Source: Acidobacteriota bacterium (GTDB taxonomy: Bacteria > Acidobacteriota > Vicinamibacteria > Vicinamibacterales > UBA2999). From it: a DNA stretch of 64,000 nucleotides. The DNA is taken from contig JADZCN010000060.1 of the NCBI GenBank assembly GCA_020851565.1, forward strand, positions 1 to 64,000, in the 5' to 3' direction. Under the pieces are notes generated by a model, which worked only from the letters and a program-made list of their open reading frames with translations, had not been told where the DNA came from and searched no databases. A program made the position numbers and the translations under genes. Each line of letters begins with the position of its first letter. Position 1 is the first letter of the stretch. This document shows, in pieces, positions 34,814 to 45,654 of this stretch.

Positions 34814-35806
34814 TCAACCCTTCTGCTGCAGAGCCTCGAGCGCCGCCCGGGCCGCCGCCACATCGCGCGCCGTCCGCGCCCGCATCATCTCCGCTTCCGA
34901 GGCCGCCCTTGTCGCGGTCGTGAGCGCGCGCCGGCTGGCGCGCTCCTCGTCCCTCGCCTGTTCGAGCCTGGCCTCGGCCTCCGCCACCTGTGCGGCCGCG
35001 GCCTCCATCGCCGCACGCGCCTTCTGCTCGTCCGCGGCCCGCTCCGAGACCTCCCGCGTCGCGGCCTCGAGTGCGGCCTCGACGCTCTCGAGGCGCGCGT
35101 GTGCCTCTTCGAGCTTCTTCTCGCGCGCCTCGCGAGCGCGCGCCTCGCGCTGGGCTGCCTCCGCCGCTTGCGCGCGTGCCTTCGCGCCCTCGGGCTTGTT
35201 CGCTTCAGCCTCTCCTCCCCGGGCGCGGTTGGCGGCGGCCGTCACCAGCGTGGGCCGTGGGCGCGGTCCCGCCTCCGCGGCGACCGCGGCAAGTCCAGCC
35301 AGCGCGCCAAAGGCCTCGAGACCGCTCGGCTGCAGCTCGCGCGTCAGCCGTCCGGGCGCACTGCCGGCTGGCATGCCGCCGGAGGCCAAGGCTTCCACCG
35401 TGCCCGCCAGGCGGTGACGCACCTCGGGCGTCACCGCTCCCGCGCCGCCGAGAGCGCCGATGGCGAGCTCGACGACGGCGTCGGCGGCCTGTTGCCGTTC
35501 GATGGAGGCGGCTCGCACGTCCGAGGACCGGCCCTCGGCAAATGCCCGATGCGCCGCGCGTTGCCGCTCGCCCGCCTCGAGCAGCCGCTCGAGAGCCCGG
35601 CGATGGTTCCACCACACCTGGTTCACGGCCCACGCCACGGCGGCAGGCTTCCCCAGCGCCTTCGCACGCTCGGCGCCGTCGCGGTCGCCCGCCTTGCGCC
35701 GCTGCGCGGCCAGCGCGTTGCGCGACGCCGTGAACGCGTCCAACGGGCCCTGGTAGAGCGCATCGATGGCCGCCTCGAGCTCAGCCGCGTCGGGCATGTC
35801 CGGCAT
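34814..35806 (-). CDS. coiled-coil hypothetical protein
   Basis: 330-aa soluble protein. Residues 1-165 form a helical domain (AAIDALYQGPLDAFTASRNALAAQRRKAGDRDGAERAKALGKP). Residues about 200-330 are Ala/Glu/Arg-rich and continuously helical (KKLEEAHARLESVEAALEAATREVSERAADEQKARAAMEAAA), a long coiled coil. No known family is recognised. ATG 35806 was chosen since a GATACT box ends 7 nt before it; the longer frame to 35911 is translated octamer repeat (SGVLGFSGSRVLGFSGS). It precedes glgP by 5 bp. Confidence 0.75.
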   Translation of the reverse strand: MPDMPDAAELEAAIDALYQGPLDAFTASRNALAAQRRKAGDRDGAERAKALGKPAAVAWAVNQVWWNHRRALERLLEAGERQRAAHRAFAEGRSSDVRAASIERQQAADAVVELAIGALGGAGAVTPEVRHRLAGTVEALASGGMPAGSAPGRLTRELQPSGLEAFGALAGLAAVAAEAGPRPRPTLVTAAANRARGGEAEANKPEGAKARAQAAEAAQREARAREAREKKLEEAHARLESVEAALEAATREVSERAADEQKARAAMEAAAAQVAEAEARLEQARDEERASRRALTTATRAASEAEMMRARTARDVAAARAALEALQQKG

Positions 35807-35813
35807 GTACAGA

Positions 35814-35904
35814 AGTATCCCAGAACCCCAGAACCCGAGAACCTGAGAACCCGAGAACCCCAGAACCCGAGAACCCGAGAACCCCAGAACCCCAGAACTA
35901 AAAT
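35814..35904. promoter_or_regulatory. divergent leaderless-type promoters around an octamer array
   Basis: The minus strand reads GATACT at 35814-35819, 7 nt before ATG 35806. The plus strand reads TAAAAT at 35899-35904, 6 nt before ATG 35911. The 79 bp between them is entirely octamer repeat, so both -35 regions must lie inside repeat DNA. Confidence 0.5.
35820..35899 (+). repeat. ten tandem octamers [CT][CG]AGAACC
   Basis: Ten octamers in perfect 8-nt phase (CCAGAACC, CGAGAACC, TGAGAACC; the last ends in T). This is the same family as 23-156 and 47103-47165. It exactly fills the space between two divergent promoters. Confidence 0.92.
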
Positions 35905-35910
35905 CCCCCA

Positions 35911-36639
35911 ATGGACCAGCCGGTGAAGTCCCTCATGGCGGAACTCCGCGCCATGGGCAGCGCGCGCAACCGCGCGGGCATGGCCCGCTACGGCATCAAC
36001 GTTGACAACGCCTACGGGGTGTCGCTCTACGAGCTGCGCAAAGTCGCCAGACGCCTGGGCACCGACCACCGCCTGGCCCTCGCGTTGTGGGCCACGGGCA
36101 ACCACGAGGCGCGGCTCCTGGCCTGCTTCGTGGACGATCCCGCCAGAGTCACCGCGGCACAGATGGATGCCTGGGCACGCGATTTCGACTCGTGGGACGT
36201 CTGCGACCAGGCCACGACGAGCCTCTTCGACCAGACGAAGCACGCCTGGGGCAAGGCCGCGGAGTGGGCCGCCCACGAAGACGAGTGGGTGAAGCGCGCC
36301 GGGTTCAGCCTGATGGCTGGTCTTGCCGTGCACGACAAGGCGGCCGACGACGGGGCCTTCCTCCGGCTGCTGCCGCTCATCGAGCGCGGCGCCGACGACG
36401 ATCGGAACTTCGTGAAGAAAGCGGTGAACTGGGCGCTGCGGAACATCGGCAAGCGCAACCGGCCGCTCAACCACGCGGCCATCGCGTGCGGGGAGAGGAT
36501 TCTGGCCGGCGCGAACCGGCGCGCGGGCGGCACGCGTGGAGGAGATGCGGCCGCGCGCAGCGCGCGGTGGGTGGCCACCGACGCGCTGCGCGAGCTCAGG
36601 TCCGAGAAGGTACGTGCGCGGATCGCGCGTGACCGCTAG
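35911..36639 (+). CDS. DNA alkylation repair protein, AlkD-like
   Basis: 242-aa HEAT-repeat-type protein of the AlkD family. Family features are YGVSLYELRKVARRLG near the N-terminus, WARDFDSWDVCDQATTSLF (the AlkD Trp-Asp region whose Asp assists base release), EDEWVKRAGFSLMAGL and NFVKKAVNWALRNIGKRN. AlkD glycosylases remove bulky cationic alkylated bases. It starts at ATG 35911 with TAAAAT 6 nt upstream and no Shine-Dalgarno. It overlaps the end of the convergent Lys/Ala-rich gene by 4 bp. Confidence 0.9.
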   Translation: MDQPVKSLMAELRAMGSARNRAGMARYGINVDNAYGVSLYELRKVARRLGTDHRLALALWATGNHEARLLACFVDDPARVTAAQMDAWARDFDSWDVCDQATTSLFDQTKHAWGKAAEWAAHEDEWVKRAGFSLMAGLAVHDKAADDGAFLRLLPLIERGADDDRNFVKKAVNWALRNIGKRNRPLNHAAIACGERILAGANRRAGGTRGGDAAARSARWVATDALRELRSEKVRARIARDR

Positions 36640-36899
36640 CGTTTCCGCTTGCGCGCCGCGCCGACCCCTGCGGCGGCCGCGACGGCGGCCACACCGACGA
36701 CCGCGGCGGCGACCTTGACCGCGCGCTTGCGCTTCTTCGCGCGCCCCGTGACCGTGTCGGTCACCTTCTTGACGGCGGCGGCAGCCTGGCCTCTCGCGCG
36801 TGCCACGCTCTTTCCAGCTTTCTTGACGGCCTTCTTGCCGGCGGCCTTCGCTCGCGCCACAGCCCGCGTGGCCGTTTCTCTCACCTTCACCTTCGCCAT
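36636..36899 (-). CDS. small basic Lys/Ala-rich protein with hydrophobic tail
   Basis: 87-aa protein, ATG 36899 with GGAGGAG 9 nt upstream. Residues 1-60 are alternating Lys/Arg/Ala (RAVARAKAAGKKAVKKAGK), like histone-H1 tails or AlgP repeats. Residues about 62-82 (VAAAVVGVAAVAAAAGVG) form one hydrophobic helix, and the protein ends RKRKR. It may be a tail-anchored membrane protein or a basic DNA-binding protein. It lies 73 bp after the sigma-factor stop on the same strand and overlaps the AlkD-like gene end. Confidence 0.75.
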   Translation of the reverse strand: MAKVKVRETATRAVARAKAAGKKAVKKAGKSVARARGQAAAAVKKVTDTVTGRAKKRKRAVKVAAAVVGVAAVAAAAGVGAARKRKR

Positions 36900-36972
36900 G
36901 AGTCCCTCTCCTCCGGCAGGATGCTGCCGGACTGCAGTGTAACGCCAACAGGCGTCGCGCGATGGCTTTCTC

Positions 36973-38595
36973 TCACGCCGCGGGATGCCGTCGCGCCCGC
37001 ATCTTGGCCATGGCCTTCGCCTCGATCTGCCGGACACGCTCGCGCGTGAGCGACATCCGCCGGCCGATCTCCTCGAGCGTGTACTCGCGGTCCAGGCCCA
37101 GGCCGTGACGCAGGCGGAGCACTTCGCGCTCGCGCTCGTTGAGCGGGCCCATCGCCCGCTCCACCTCTTCGGCGAGCCGGCTGCGGATGGCTTCTTCCTC
37201 CGGCGAGCGGCCACTCACGTCGCGCACGAGGTGACCGAGCGGGGTTTCCTCGTCCTCGCCCACCGGCGACTCGAGCGACGCGGGATGCCGGGCTGCATCG
37301 AGCAGCAGCTCCACCTTGCGGAGGGGGATGCCGACACGGGCGGCCAGTTCCTCGGGCCGGGGCTCGCGCCCGAGCTCCTTGGCGAGCGCCCCGCGGGCGG
37401 CCGCGATCTTGTTCAGCGACTCCATGACGTGCACCGGAAGCCGGATCGTGCGCCCGTAGTCCGCCACCGCGCGTCCGACCTGCTGCCGGATCCACCACGT
37501 GGCATAGGTGGAGAACCTGAACCCGCGGCGATACTGGAAGCGGTCCACGGCCTTCATCAGGCCGATGTTGCCTTCCTGGATGAGATCCAGCAGGGACAGT
37601 CCCCGATTGAGGTAGCGCTTCGCGATGGACACGACCAGGCGCAGGTTGGGCTCGACGAGCTGGTGCTTCGCGTCGAGCAGCGCCTGCTCGAGGTCGCGGA
37701 TCGCCGCGCACCGCTTGTGGAATTCGGCGCGCGTCAACCCGATGCGGGCTTCGAGCGCGCGAAGCTGCGAGGTGCGCTCGGGGCCCGTCGCCTTCTTCTC
37801 CGTGCGCTCGTACTGGCGATCCAGGTCGCGCAGCTCGGCCACGACGTCATCCACGACCGAGGGACGGATCGGCAGGCCGCGCAGGATGGCGCCAATCGCC
37901 GCCTCCTCACCGGCGACCTGGGCGCGCAGCCGGGCCCGGCTCGCGGCCGTGGAGCGCTTGTCGGCCATCCGTTCGCGCAGCGCGTCGATCTGCCGCTCGT
38001 GACGGCGCACGCGCGCGAGCGCCTTGAGGACCGGCTCCACCTTCCCGGGCTTGAGCTCGCCGCCATCCGGCAGCAGGATCAACTCGGCGGCCGGCGCGGA
38101 CCCGTGGCGGACCTCGTCGGCCAGCGCGAGCAGCGTCCGGCGGGCCGCGGGAATGGTGGCGAGCTCGCCCAGCAGCGCGCCGCGCCTCTCTTCGATGGCG
38201 CGCCCGATCTCCTGCTCCTGCGTCGCCGTGAGGAGCTTCCGCCGGCCGATGTGCCGCAGGTAGACGCGAACGAGGTCCACCTCGTCCTGCGGCAACCGGG
38301 CCTCCGGCTCTTCCTCCACCTCCTCGCGCTCCAGCGCCTCCCGGTCCATCTCGTAGACGGGCTGCTCGTCGAACGCCTCGGGCTCTTCCTCCTCGAGGAG
38401 CCGATCGGCCGGCTCGACGACCTCGGGCGCGCCCGCTCCGCGTCCCTCGACCGGCACCAGCCCGAAGTCGTGCGCGCGCCGGCGCCAGTCGAGGACGCGC
38501 GAGTTCTGATCGGGCTCGCGCCAGTCCACGAGGGACGTCCCCGTGCCGCGGTCGCGTGCGGTTGTCTTCGCACTACCAGTTCGCTTGGCTTTCAC
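36973..38595 (-). CDS. sigma-70 family RNA polymerase sigma factor, RpoD-related
   Basis: 540-aa sigma factor. GTG 38595 was chosen because GGGGAG lies 7 nt upstream; an upstream ATG at 38637 lacks a site. An acidic N-terminus ([14 protein letters not shown]) replaces region 1.1. Region 1.2 is [27 protein letters not shown] long charged insert (about 150-270) resembles the RpoD non-conserved region. Region 2 has [37 protein letters not shown] and [12 protein letters not shown]. Region 4 has LREREREV-type and [20 protein letters not shown] motifs. It is probably a group 2 or second RpoD-like factor. It lies downstream of htrA on the same strand. Confidence 0.93.
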   Translation of the reverse strand: MKAKRTGSAKTTARDRGTGTSLVDWREPDQNSRVLDWRRRAHDFGLVPVEGRGAGAPEVVEPADRLLEEEEPEAFDEQPVYEMDREALEREEVEEEPEARLPQDEVDLVRVYLRHIGRRKLLTATQEQEIGRAIEERRGALLGELATIPAARRTLLALADEVRHGSAPAAELILLPDGGELKPGKVEPVLKALARVRRHERQIDALRERMADKRSTAASRARLRAQVAGEEAAIGAILRGLPIRPSVVDDVVAELRDLDRQYERTEKKATGPERTSQLRALEARIGLTRAEFHKRCAAIRDLEQALLDAKHQLVEPNLRLVVSIAKRYLNRGLSLLDLIQEGNIGLMKAVDRFQYRRGFRFSTYATWWIRQQVGRAVADYGRTIRLPVHVMESLNKIAAARGALAKELGREPRPEELAARVGIPLRKVELLLDAARHPASLESPVGEDEETPLGHLVRDVSGRSPEEEAIRSRLAEEVERAMGPLNEREREVLRLRHGLGLDREYTLEEIGRRMSLTRERVRQIEAKAMAKMRARRHPAA

Positions 38596-38682
38596 GCTCG
38601 ACTCCCCCGTCCTTCCCGCACCTGGACAGATCCGCAACCCGGTCCCGCGGCTCCTGTCCCGCCGAAGATATCCCGATCACCC

Positions 38683-39813
38683 TTACTGCTGCGCGCCCTG
38701 GAGCGTCACGGTCACGTCGGTCCGCTGGCCATCGCGAAGCACCGTCAGCCGAACCGTGTCACCCACCCGATGATCGTCCAGCCGGCCGAGCAGCCGGGCC
38801 ACGCTCTCCACCTCCGCGCCGTCCACGGCGACGATGATGTCGCCCGGCGTCACGGTACGCCCGTCCTGCTCGACCCGGACGCCACGCAAGCCCGCCGCGG
38901 CGGCCGACGAGCCAGGCGTCACCCGGAGAATCACGACGCCCTTCACCCGGGCCCGCTCGGTCAGCAGCTGGTTGAGCCCCTCGTCCACCTCGACGCCGAG
39001 CGTAGGCCGCACGTACTTGCCGGTGGCGATGAGCTGCGGCACGACGCGGTTCACCGTATCCACGGGCACCGAAAAGCCCACGCCCGCGGAGGCCCCCGAC
39101 GGGCTGTAGATGAGCGTGTTCACGCCGATCAGGCGCCCCGCGCTGTCCAGCAGCGGGCCGCCCGAGTTTCCAGGGTTGATGGCGGCGTCGGTCTGAATGA
39201 GGTGCTCGATGAGCTGACGGCCGTCCTCGGAGGGCAGCGACCGATCGAGCGCCGACACGATTCCCGTCGTCAACGTGAAGTCGAGCCCGAACGGGTTGCC
39301 GATGGCGAACGTCGTCTGGCCGACGCGCAGGTCCGCGCTGCTGCCGATGGGCAGCGCCGGGGGCAGGTCCGCGACATCGATCCTGAGGACCGCGAGATCG
39401 TGGGCCTGGCTCACGCCCACGAGCGATGCGGCCACGTCGCGGCCATCGCTCAGCCGCACTTGCGCGCCTGACGCGCCCGCGACGACGTGGTGGTTGGTCA
39501 CCACGTGGCCGCGGTCGTCCCAGACGAACCCGGAGCCGGTACCACGGGGCACGTTGAAGGTGTTGCGCGTCCAGAGGTCCACGACGCGCGATTGGGTGGT
39601 GATGTAGACCACCGACCGCCGTGCGGCCTCGAACAGGTCGATGGTGGCCTGTTCGCCCGCCGGCAACGGCCCCCGCGGCGATACCTCGCGCGGCACGGCC
39701 TGCGCGGCTACCTCCCCCGTCCACGGCCCCGGCGCGAACCGGGCCACGATCGCCAGCACCAGCACGATGCCGGCGATCCATGCAAACAGGCGAGCGGTTG
39801 AGGGGCGGCTCAT
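38683..39813 (-). CDS. HtrA/DegP-type trypsin-like protease with PDZ domain
   Basis: 376-aa S1C protease. An N-terminal membrane anchor or signal (LFAWIAGIVLVLAIVARFAPG) is followed by a protease domain with VVTNHHVVA (His), HDLAVLRID (Asp) and INPGNSGGPLLDS (Ser), then a single PDZ domain (about 280-370). That gives DegS/HhoB-like architecture: periplasmic, probably membrane-tethered, quality control or stress signalling. GGAGGAG lies 4 nt before the ATG. A 20-bp palindrome sits directly upstream (39823-39842). The divergent gene is a membrane winged-helix regulator; the sigma factor follows downstream. Confidence 0.94.
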   Translation of the reverse strand: MSRPSTARLFAWIAGIVLVLAIVARFAPGPWTGEVAAQAVPREVSPRGPLPAGEQATIDLFEAARRSVVYITTQSRVVDLWTRNTFNVPRGTGSGFVWDDRGHVVTNHHVVAGASGAQVRLSDGRDVAASLVGVSQAHDLAVLRIDVADLPPALPIGSSADLRVGQTTFAIGNPFGLDFTLTTGIVSALDRSLPSEDGRQLIEHLIQTDAAINPGNSGGPLLDSAGRLIGVNTLIYSPSGASAGVGFSVPVDTVNRVVPQLIATGKYVRPTLGVEVDEGLNQLLTERARVKGVVILRVTPGSSAAAAGLRGVRVEQDGRTVTPGDIIVAVDGAEVESVARLLGRLDDHRVGDTVRLTVLRDGQRTDVTVTLQGAQQ

Positions 39814-39822
39814 CGTCTCCTC

Positions 39823-39842
39823 CAGCGGCGAGATCGCCGCTG
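39823..39842. promoter_or_regulatory. 20-bp palindrome upstream of htrA
   Basis: CAGCGGCGA-GA-TCGCCGCTG has 9-bp perfect arms and a 2-nt spacer, 9 nt from the htrA start. A second GCGA/TCGC palindrome, TCGCCGGCGA, lies at 39887-39896 in the same divergent region. Operator-like; the neighbouring winged-helix protein is the obvious candidate binder. Confidence 0.5.
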
Positions 39843-39936
39843 ATGTTCAGGTTACCCCGTCTCCCCGGGCCCGGCACGGTGAAGTTTCGCCGGCGACATG
39901 GAGTAGCATGGCTTCCTCATCGGCTTCACCGAGGTT

Positions 39937-41319
39937 GTGCCCCGCTATCGTTTCGGCGAGTTCATCCTGTCACCGCGGCGCCGCGTGCTCGTCCGCAACG
40001 GGCTCGAGCAGGCGCTCATCCCCCGCTATTTCGACCTCCTCGTCTATCTGATCGAGCGGCGCAGGGAGGCCGTCCACCGCCGGGACATCTTCGACCGCAT
40101 CTGGACCGACGTCGTCGTCTCAGACAGCGCCCTCAGCCAGGCCATCCGGACCATTCGACGGGTGCTCGAAGACGACCCGCGCGAGCCGCGCTTCGTCCGC
40201 ACGGTGTCCCGCCATGGCTACCAGTTCGTCTTCGAGGATCTCGTCGAAGAAGACGATGATGGCGAGTGGCCGGTCGCGGAGGCGACGCCGGCGCGTCACG
40301 AGACGCCAGCCGCCGCGCCGGCCCCCTTCGACTCGCTGCTCGAGTGCGTTGCGCGCGCGCCCGGGAGCGCCGTCGAGGAAGAGGAACAGCGGGAGGCTGC
40401 CGAACGCCTGCACGCGCTCGGGACATCCGAGGCGCTCCGCCGCCTGGGCACACGCCCCGGCCACACGCTCGCACGCGCCCTGTTGCGGGATACCCGGTGG
40501 GACGCCGTCGAATCCGGCCCGGTTCCAATCTTCGGGCAGCCCGCCCCCGCCGCCACGGCCTGGGCCCTGGTGCGTCTCCGCCTGCGGCGGGCGGCACGCA
40601 TTGCGACAGCGCGATGGACGGGCGCGTCGCTGGGCGGCGGCCTGGCGGGCCTGCTGGGTGGGGCCGCGGGCGGGGTGATCCTCGCGGCCTTGCCTGGCGG
40701 CGCCGCCTCGGTGGCGGTGGTCCCGGTGCTGGCCGCCATTGGGGGAGGCTGCGGCGCGGCGGGAGGCGCAGGCGTCGGCGCCGGGCTCGCGCTGGCGGAG
40801 TCGGTCACGCGATCCCGCCGCCTGCTCGCGCTCGCCGGTGGCGCCGCCCTGGGCGGAGGGGTGGTGGGAACCGCGGCGCAGTGGCTCGGGCGGTGGACAC
40901 TGGCCGCGCTCGTCGGCGTGCACGTCGAGACGGGCGGCAGCCTCGAAGGGCTGGCCATCGGCGGCGCTGCCGGGCTGGCGTTCGCGGCGGCGACGTCGCC
41001 GTCGGGTGGCGGGCTCTCTTCGCCACGCGGCCGGCGGCGGCTTGTCGCAGCCGGCTGGACGGCCACGGCTTGCGGGCTGGCTGCCCTGGCCCTGGCAATG
41101 GCGGGACGCCCACTCGTGGGCGGCACCGTGCACCTTATCGCCCAGGCCTCCGCCGGGTCGCAGGCCACCCTGACCGCCCTCGGCCAGCTGATGGGCGAGC
41201 CCGGCTTCGGCCCGGTGACCGGTGCCCTGATCGCGACCGGGGAAGGCGCGCTCTTCGGCCTCGGCCTGGCATTGGGCCTCACCTCACGCACATCTCAGCG
41301 AATGCTCATGAAAGGCTGA
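39937..41319 (+). CDS. CadC-like winged-helix regulator with glycine-rich membrane domain
   Basis: 460-aa protein starting at GTG 39937. Residues 1-100 are an OmpR/PhoB-type winged helix (YRFGEFILSPRRRVLVRNG, LIPRYFDLLVYLIERRREAVHRRDIFDRIW, SALSQAIRTIRRVLEDDPREPRFVRTVSRHGYQF). A disordered acidic linker follows. Residues about 230-455 are many Gly/Ala-rich hydrophobic stretches (LGGGLAGLLGGAAGGVILAAL, GGGCGAAGGAGVGAGLALA), like glycine-zipper membrane helices. Acidobacterial CadC-like proteins usually carry TPR or beta-propeller sensors, so this membrane part is unusual. It is divergent from htrA and may regulate it. Confidence 0.85.
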   Translation: MPRYRFGEFILSPRRRVLVRNGLEQALIPRYFDLLVYLIERRREAVHRRDIFDRIWTDVVVSDSALSQAIRTIRRVLEDDPREPRFVRTVSRHGYQFVFEDLVEEDDDGEWPVAEATPARHETPAAAPAPFDSLLECVARAPGSAVEEEEQREAAERLHALGTSEALRRLGTRPGHTLARALLRDTRWDAVESGPVPIFGQPAPAATAWALVRLRLRRAARIATARWTGASLGGGLAGLLGGAAGGVILAALPGGAASVAVVPVLAAIGGGCGAAGGAGVGAGLALAESVTRSRRLLALAGGAALGGGVVGTAAQWLGRWTLAALVGVHVETGGSLEGLAIGGAAGLAFAAATSPSGGGLSSPRGRRRLVAAGWTATACGLAALALAMAGRPLVGGTVHLIAQASAGSQATLTALGQLMGEPGFGPVTGALIATGEGALFGLGLALGLTSRTSQRMLMKG

Positions 41320-41365
41320 GGACTTCCATCGCGGCTCCGCCGATGCTTCCGCCAGGAGGAGATCG

Positions 41366-41905
41366 ATGGACACGCTCAACGGGTGCGGGCAGGTGCGAAC
41401 GGGTGCGGACAGGTGCGAACAGGTGCGGGCGGGTGCGGGCGTTTGCGAACAGGTGCGGGCGTTTCACGTCACGCTCCGCGTTTCGAGCCGGCTGCCAACC
41501 GAGTTCGTGGACCTCACCGACCGCCTCGAGCGGTTGATTGCCGAGGCCGGCCTCGGCACGGGCCTCCTCAACGTCCAGACGCGCCACACGACAACGGCCA
41601 TCGTCGTCAACGAGCACGAGCCGCTGCTGCTCTCCGACTTCCAGGCCCTGCTCGAGGCAGCCGCGCCCCATGACGGCCGTTATCGGCACGACGACCTGGG
41701 TGCGCGGACGGTGAACCTGACGGCCGGCGAGCGGCCCAACGGCCACGCGCACTGCCGCGCGCTGTTCCTGCCCTCGTCCGCCTGCCTGAACGTCACCGAC
41801 GGTCGGCTCCGCCTCGGGCGCTGGCAGCGGGTGTTCTTCGTGGAGCTCGACGGCCCGCAAGAGCGCGAGATTTCGGTGATGGTGCTGGGCGAGTCGGGGC
41901 AGTGA
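41366..41905 (+). CDS. YjbQ family protein with repeat-derived N-terminal extension
   Basis: 179-aa protein of the YjbQ/UPF0047 family (thiamin-phosphate-synthase-like small fold). Core motifs are TRHTTTAIVVNEHEP, the metal-binding His/Asn region GERPNGHAHCRALFL, and GRLRLGRWQRVFFVELDGPQERE. ATG 41366 has AGGAGGAG 5 nt upstream. Codons 6-33 are the tandem 10-nt repeat read in frame, giving a 10-residue period (CEQVRAGAG, CEQVRAFHV) absent from other YjbQ proteins. The native fold begins near FHVTLRVSSRLP. The stop overlaps the next start (GTGA at 41902). Confidence 0.9.
   Translation: MDTLNGCGQVRTGADRCEQVRAGAGVCEQVRAFHVTLRVSSRLPTEFVDLTDRLERLIAEAGLGTGLLNVQTRHTTTAIVVNEHEPLLLSDFQALLEAAAPHDGRYRHDDLGARTVNLTAGERPNGHAHCRALFLPSSACLNVTDGRLRLGRWQRVFFVELDGPQEREISVMVLGESGQ
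41381..41460 (+). repeat. eight tandem decamers inside the YjbQ reading frame
   Basis: Eight units in exact 10-nt phase, consensus [AG]GGTGCG[GA][GA]C, with one unit GTTTGCGAAC. Because 10 x 3 = 30, the frame repeats every 10 residues. The array begins 15 nt after the start codon. Confidence 0.93.
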
Positions 41906-43347
41906 GAGTCAAGATGATCCTGCCGGCGCTGACCGAGGCGACGAGCCCGTTCTGGCGCCCGATCAAGTACTCCCTGTTTCCACCGCTCGGCCTGGCCACG
42001 CTCGCCGGGTACCTGGACGCCGACGATACGGTGGAGATCCAGGACGAACACGTGGAAGCGCTCGACCTCGACGACACGCCGGATCTCGTGGTCATCCAGG
42101 CCTACATCACCTCCGCGAAGCGCGCGTACCGGATTGCGGACCACTACCGCGCGCGCGGCGCCCACGTGGCACTTGGCGGCCTGCACGTCACATCTCTGCC
42201 GGAGGAGGCCATCGCCCATGCCGACACGATCTTCCTCGGCCCCGGTGAAGACACCTGGCCGCGCTTCCTGGCTGACTTCCGGCGCGGCCGGCAGGAGCGC
42301 GTCTATCGGTCGACCCTGAGGACGCTGGCGAACCTTCCACCGATCCGCCGCGACCTCATCAAGCGCCGCCTCTATCTCGTCCCGAACTCCATCGTCGTCT
42401 CCCGCGGCTGCCCGCACGTGTGCGACTTCTGCTACAAGGAGGCGTTCTTCGAAGGCGGGCGCTCGTTCTACACACAGGCCGTCGACGCGGCGCTGGCCGA
42501 GATCGATCGCCTGCCCGGCCGTCATCTCTACTTCCTCGACGATCACCTGTTCGGCAACCCGCGCTTCGCGTCCTCGCTCTTCGACGGCATGCGCGGCATG
42601 GGACGCCTCTGGCAGGCAGCGGGCACGGTGAATGCGGTGCTCGCGCCCGGGCTGCTCGAGCGGGCGGTGGAGGCGGGGCTCCGCAGCCTGTTCGTGGGCT
42701 TCGAGACGCTGAACCCGGCCAACCTCGCCGAGCAGCGGAAGTACCAGAACATGCGGCGCGACTACGCGGCGGCGATCCGGCGCCTGCACGGGCTCGGTGT
42801 GATGATCAACGGGAGTTTCGTCTTCGGCATGGACGGCGACGACCCTTCGGTGTTCGGGCGCACCGTCGAGTGGGCCATCGAGCACGGGATCGAGACCGCG
42901 ACGTTCCACATCCTCACGCCCTACCCGGGCACGGGTCTGTACCGGCGGATGGCCGCACAAGGCCGCCTCACCGTACACGACTGGGACCGCTACGACACCC
43001 GCCAGGCCGTGTTCGAGCCGGCGCGGATGTCGGCCGCGGAGCTCGAGCGCGGTTACCGCGACGCCTATCGTGAGTTCTACCGGTGGCGCTCCATCGTGCG
43101 AGGGGCGGCGGCGCACGACGACCTGCTGGCCGGAGCGCGCCACATGGCCTACGCGGCGGGCTGGAAGAAGGTCGAGCCGCTGTGGGACGTCGTCATCCGC
43201 GCGAAGCGCGCCGGCGCGATGCTGCCGCTGCTCGAGGCGACCCTGGCCGGCTACGGCCGGCACCCGGCAGGCAGGCCCGCAGTCCCGGTGCACGAGATGT
43301 CGCGGCCGGCGTCACCCCTTCGGCCCGGTCAGGCCCGAGCGTCGTGA
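41902..43347 (+). CDS. B12-binding-type radical SAM protein
   Basis: 481-aa protein starting at GTG 41902 and overlapping the YjbQ stop by 4 nt. The N-terminal 140 residues are a cobalamin-binding-like Rossmann domain (PPLGLATLAGYL, HYRARGAHVALGGLHVTSLPEEA), although the DxHxxG motif of full B12 binders is not obvious. The radical SAM core has VSRGCPHVCDFCY (CxxxCxxC iron-sulfur ligands), then YFLDDHLFGNP and FVGFETLNP. A C-terminal domain of about 110 residues follows. It resembles methyltransferase or lipid-modifying radical SAM enzymes; the substrate is unknown. Confidence 0.9.
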   Translation: MRVKMILPALTEATSPFWRPIKYSLFPPLGLATLAGYLDADDTVEIQDEHVEALDLDDTPDLVVIQAYITSAKRAYRIADHYRARGAHVALGGLHVTSLPEEAIAHADTIFLGPGEDTWPRFLADFRRGRQERVYRSTLRTLANLPPIRRDLIKRRLYLVPNSIVVSRGCPHVCDFCYKEAFFEGGRSFYTQAVDAALAEIDRLPGRHLYFLDDHLFGNPRFASSLFDGMRGMGRLWQAAGTVNAVLAPGLLERAVEAGLRSLFVGFETLNPANLAEQRKYQNMRRDYAAAIRRLHGLGVMINGSFVFGMDGDDPSVFGRTVEWAIEHGIETATFHILTPYPGTGLYRRMAAQGRLTVHDWDRYDTRQAVFEPARMSAAELERGYRDAYREFYRWRSIVRGAAAHDDLLAGARHMAYAAGWKKVEPLWDVVIRAKRAGAMLPLLEATLAGYGRHPAGRPAVPVHEMSRPASPLRPGQARAS

Positions 43348-43362
43348 TGGCGGCACGCCGGC

Positions 43363-45645
<2,283 letters not shown>

Positions 45646-45654
45646 GGTCGGTCC

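Noticed and set aside
38596..38637. Upstream ATG for the sigma factor
   Set aside because: No ribosome-binding site, while GTG 38595 has GGGGAG at the right distance.
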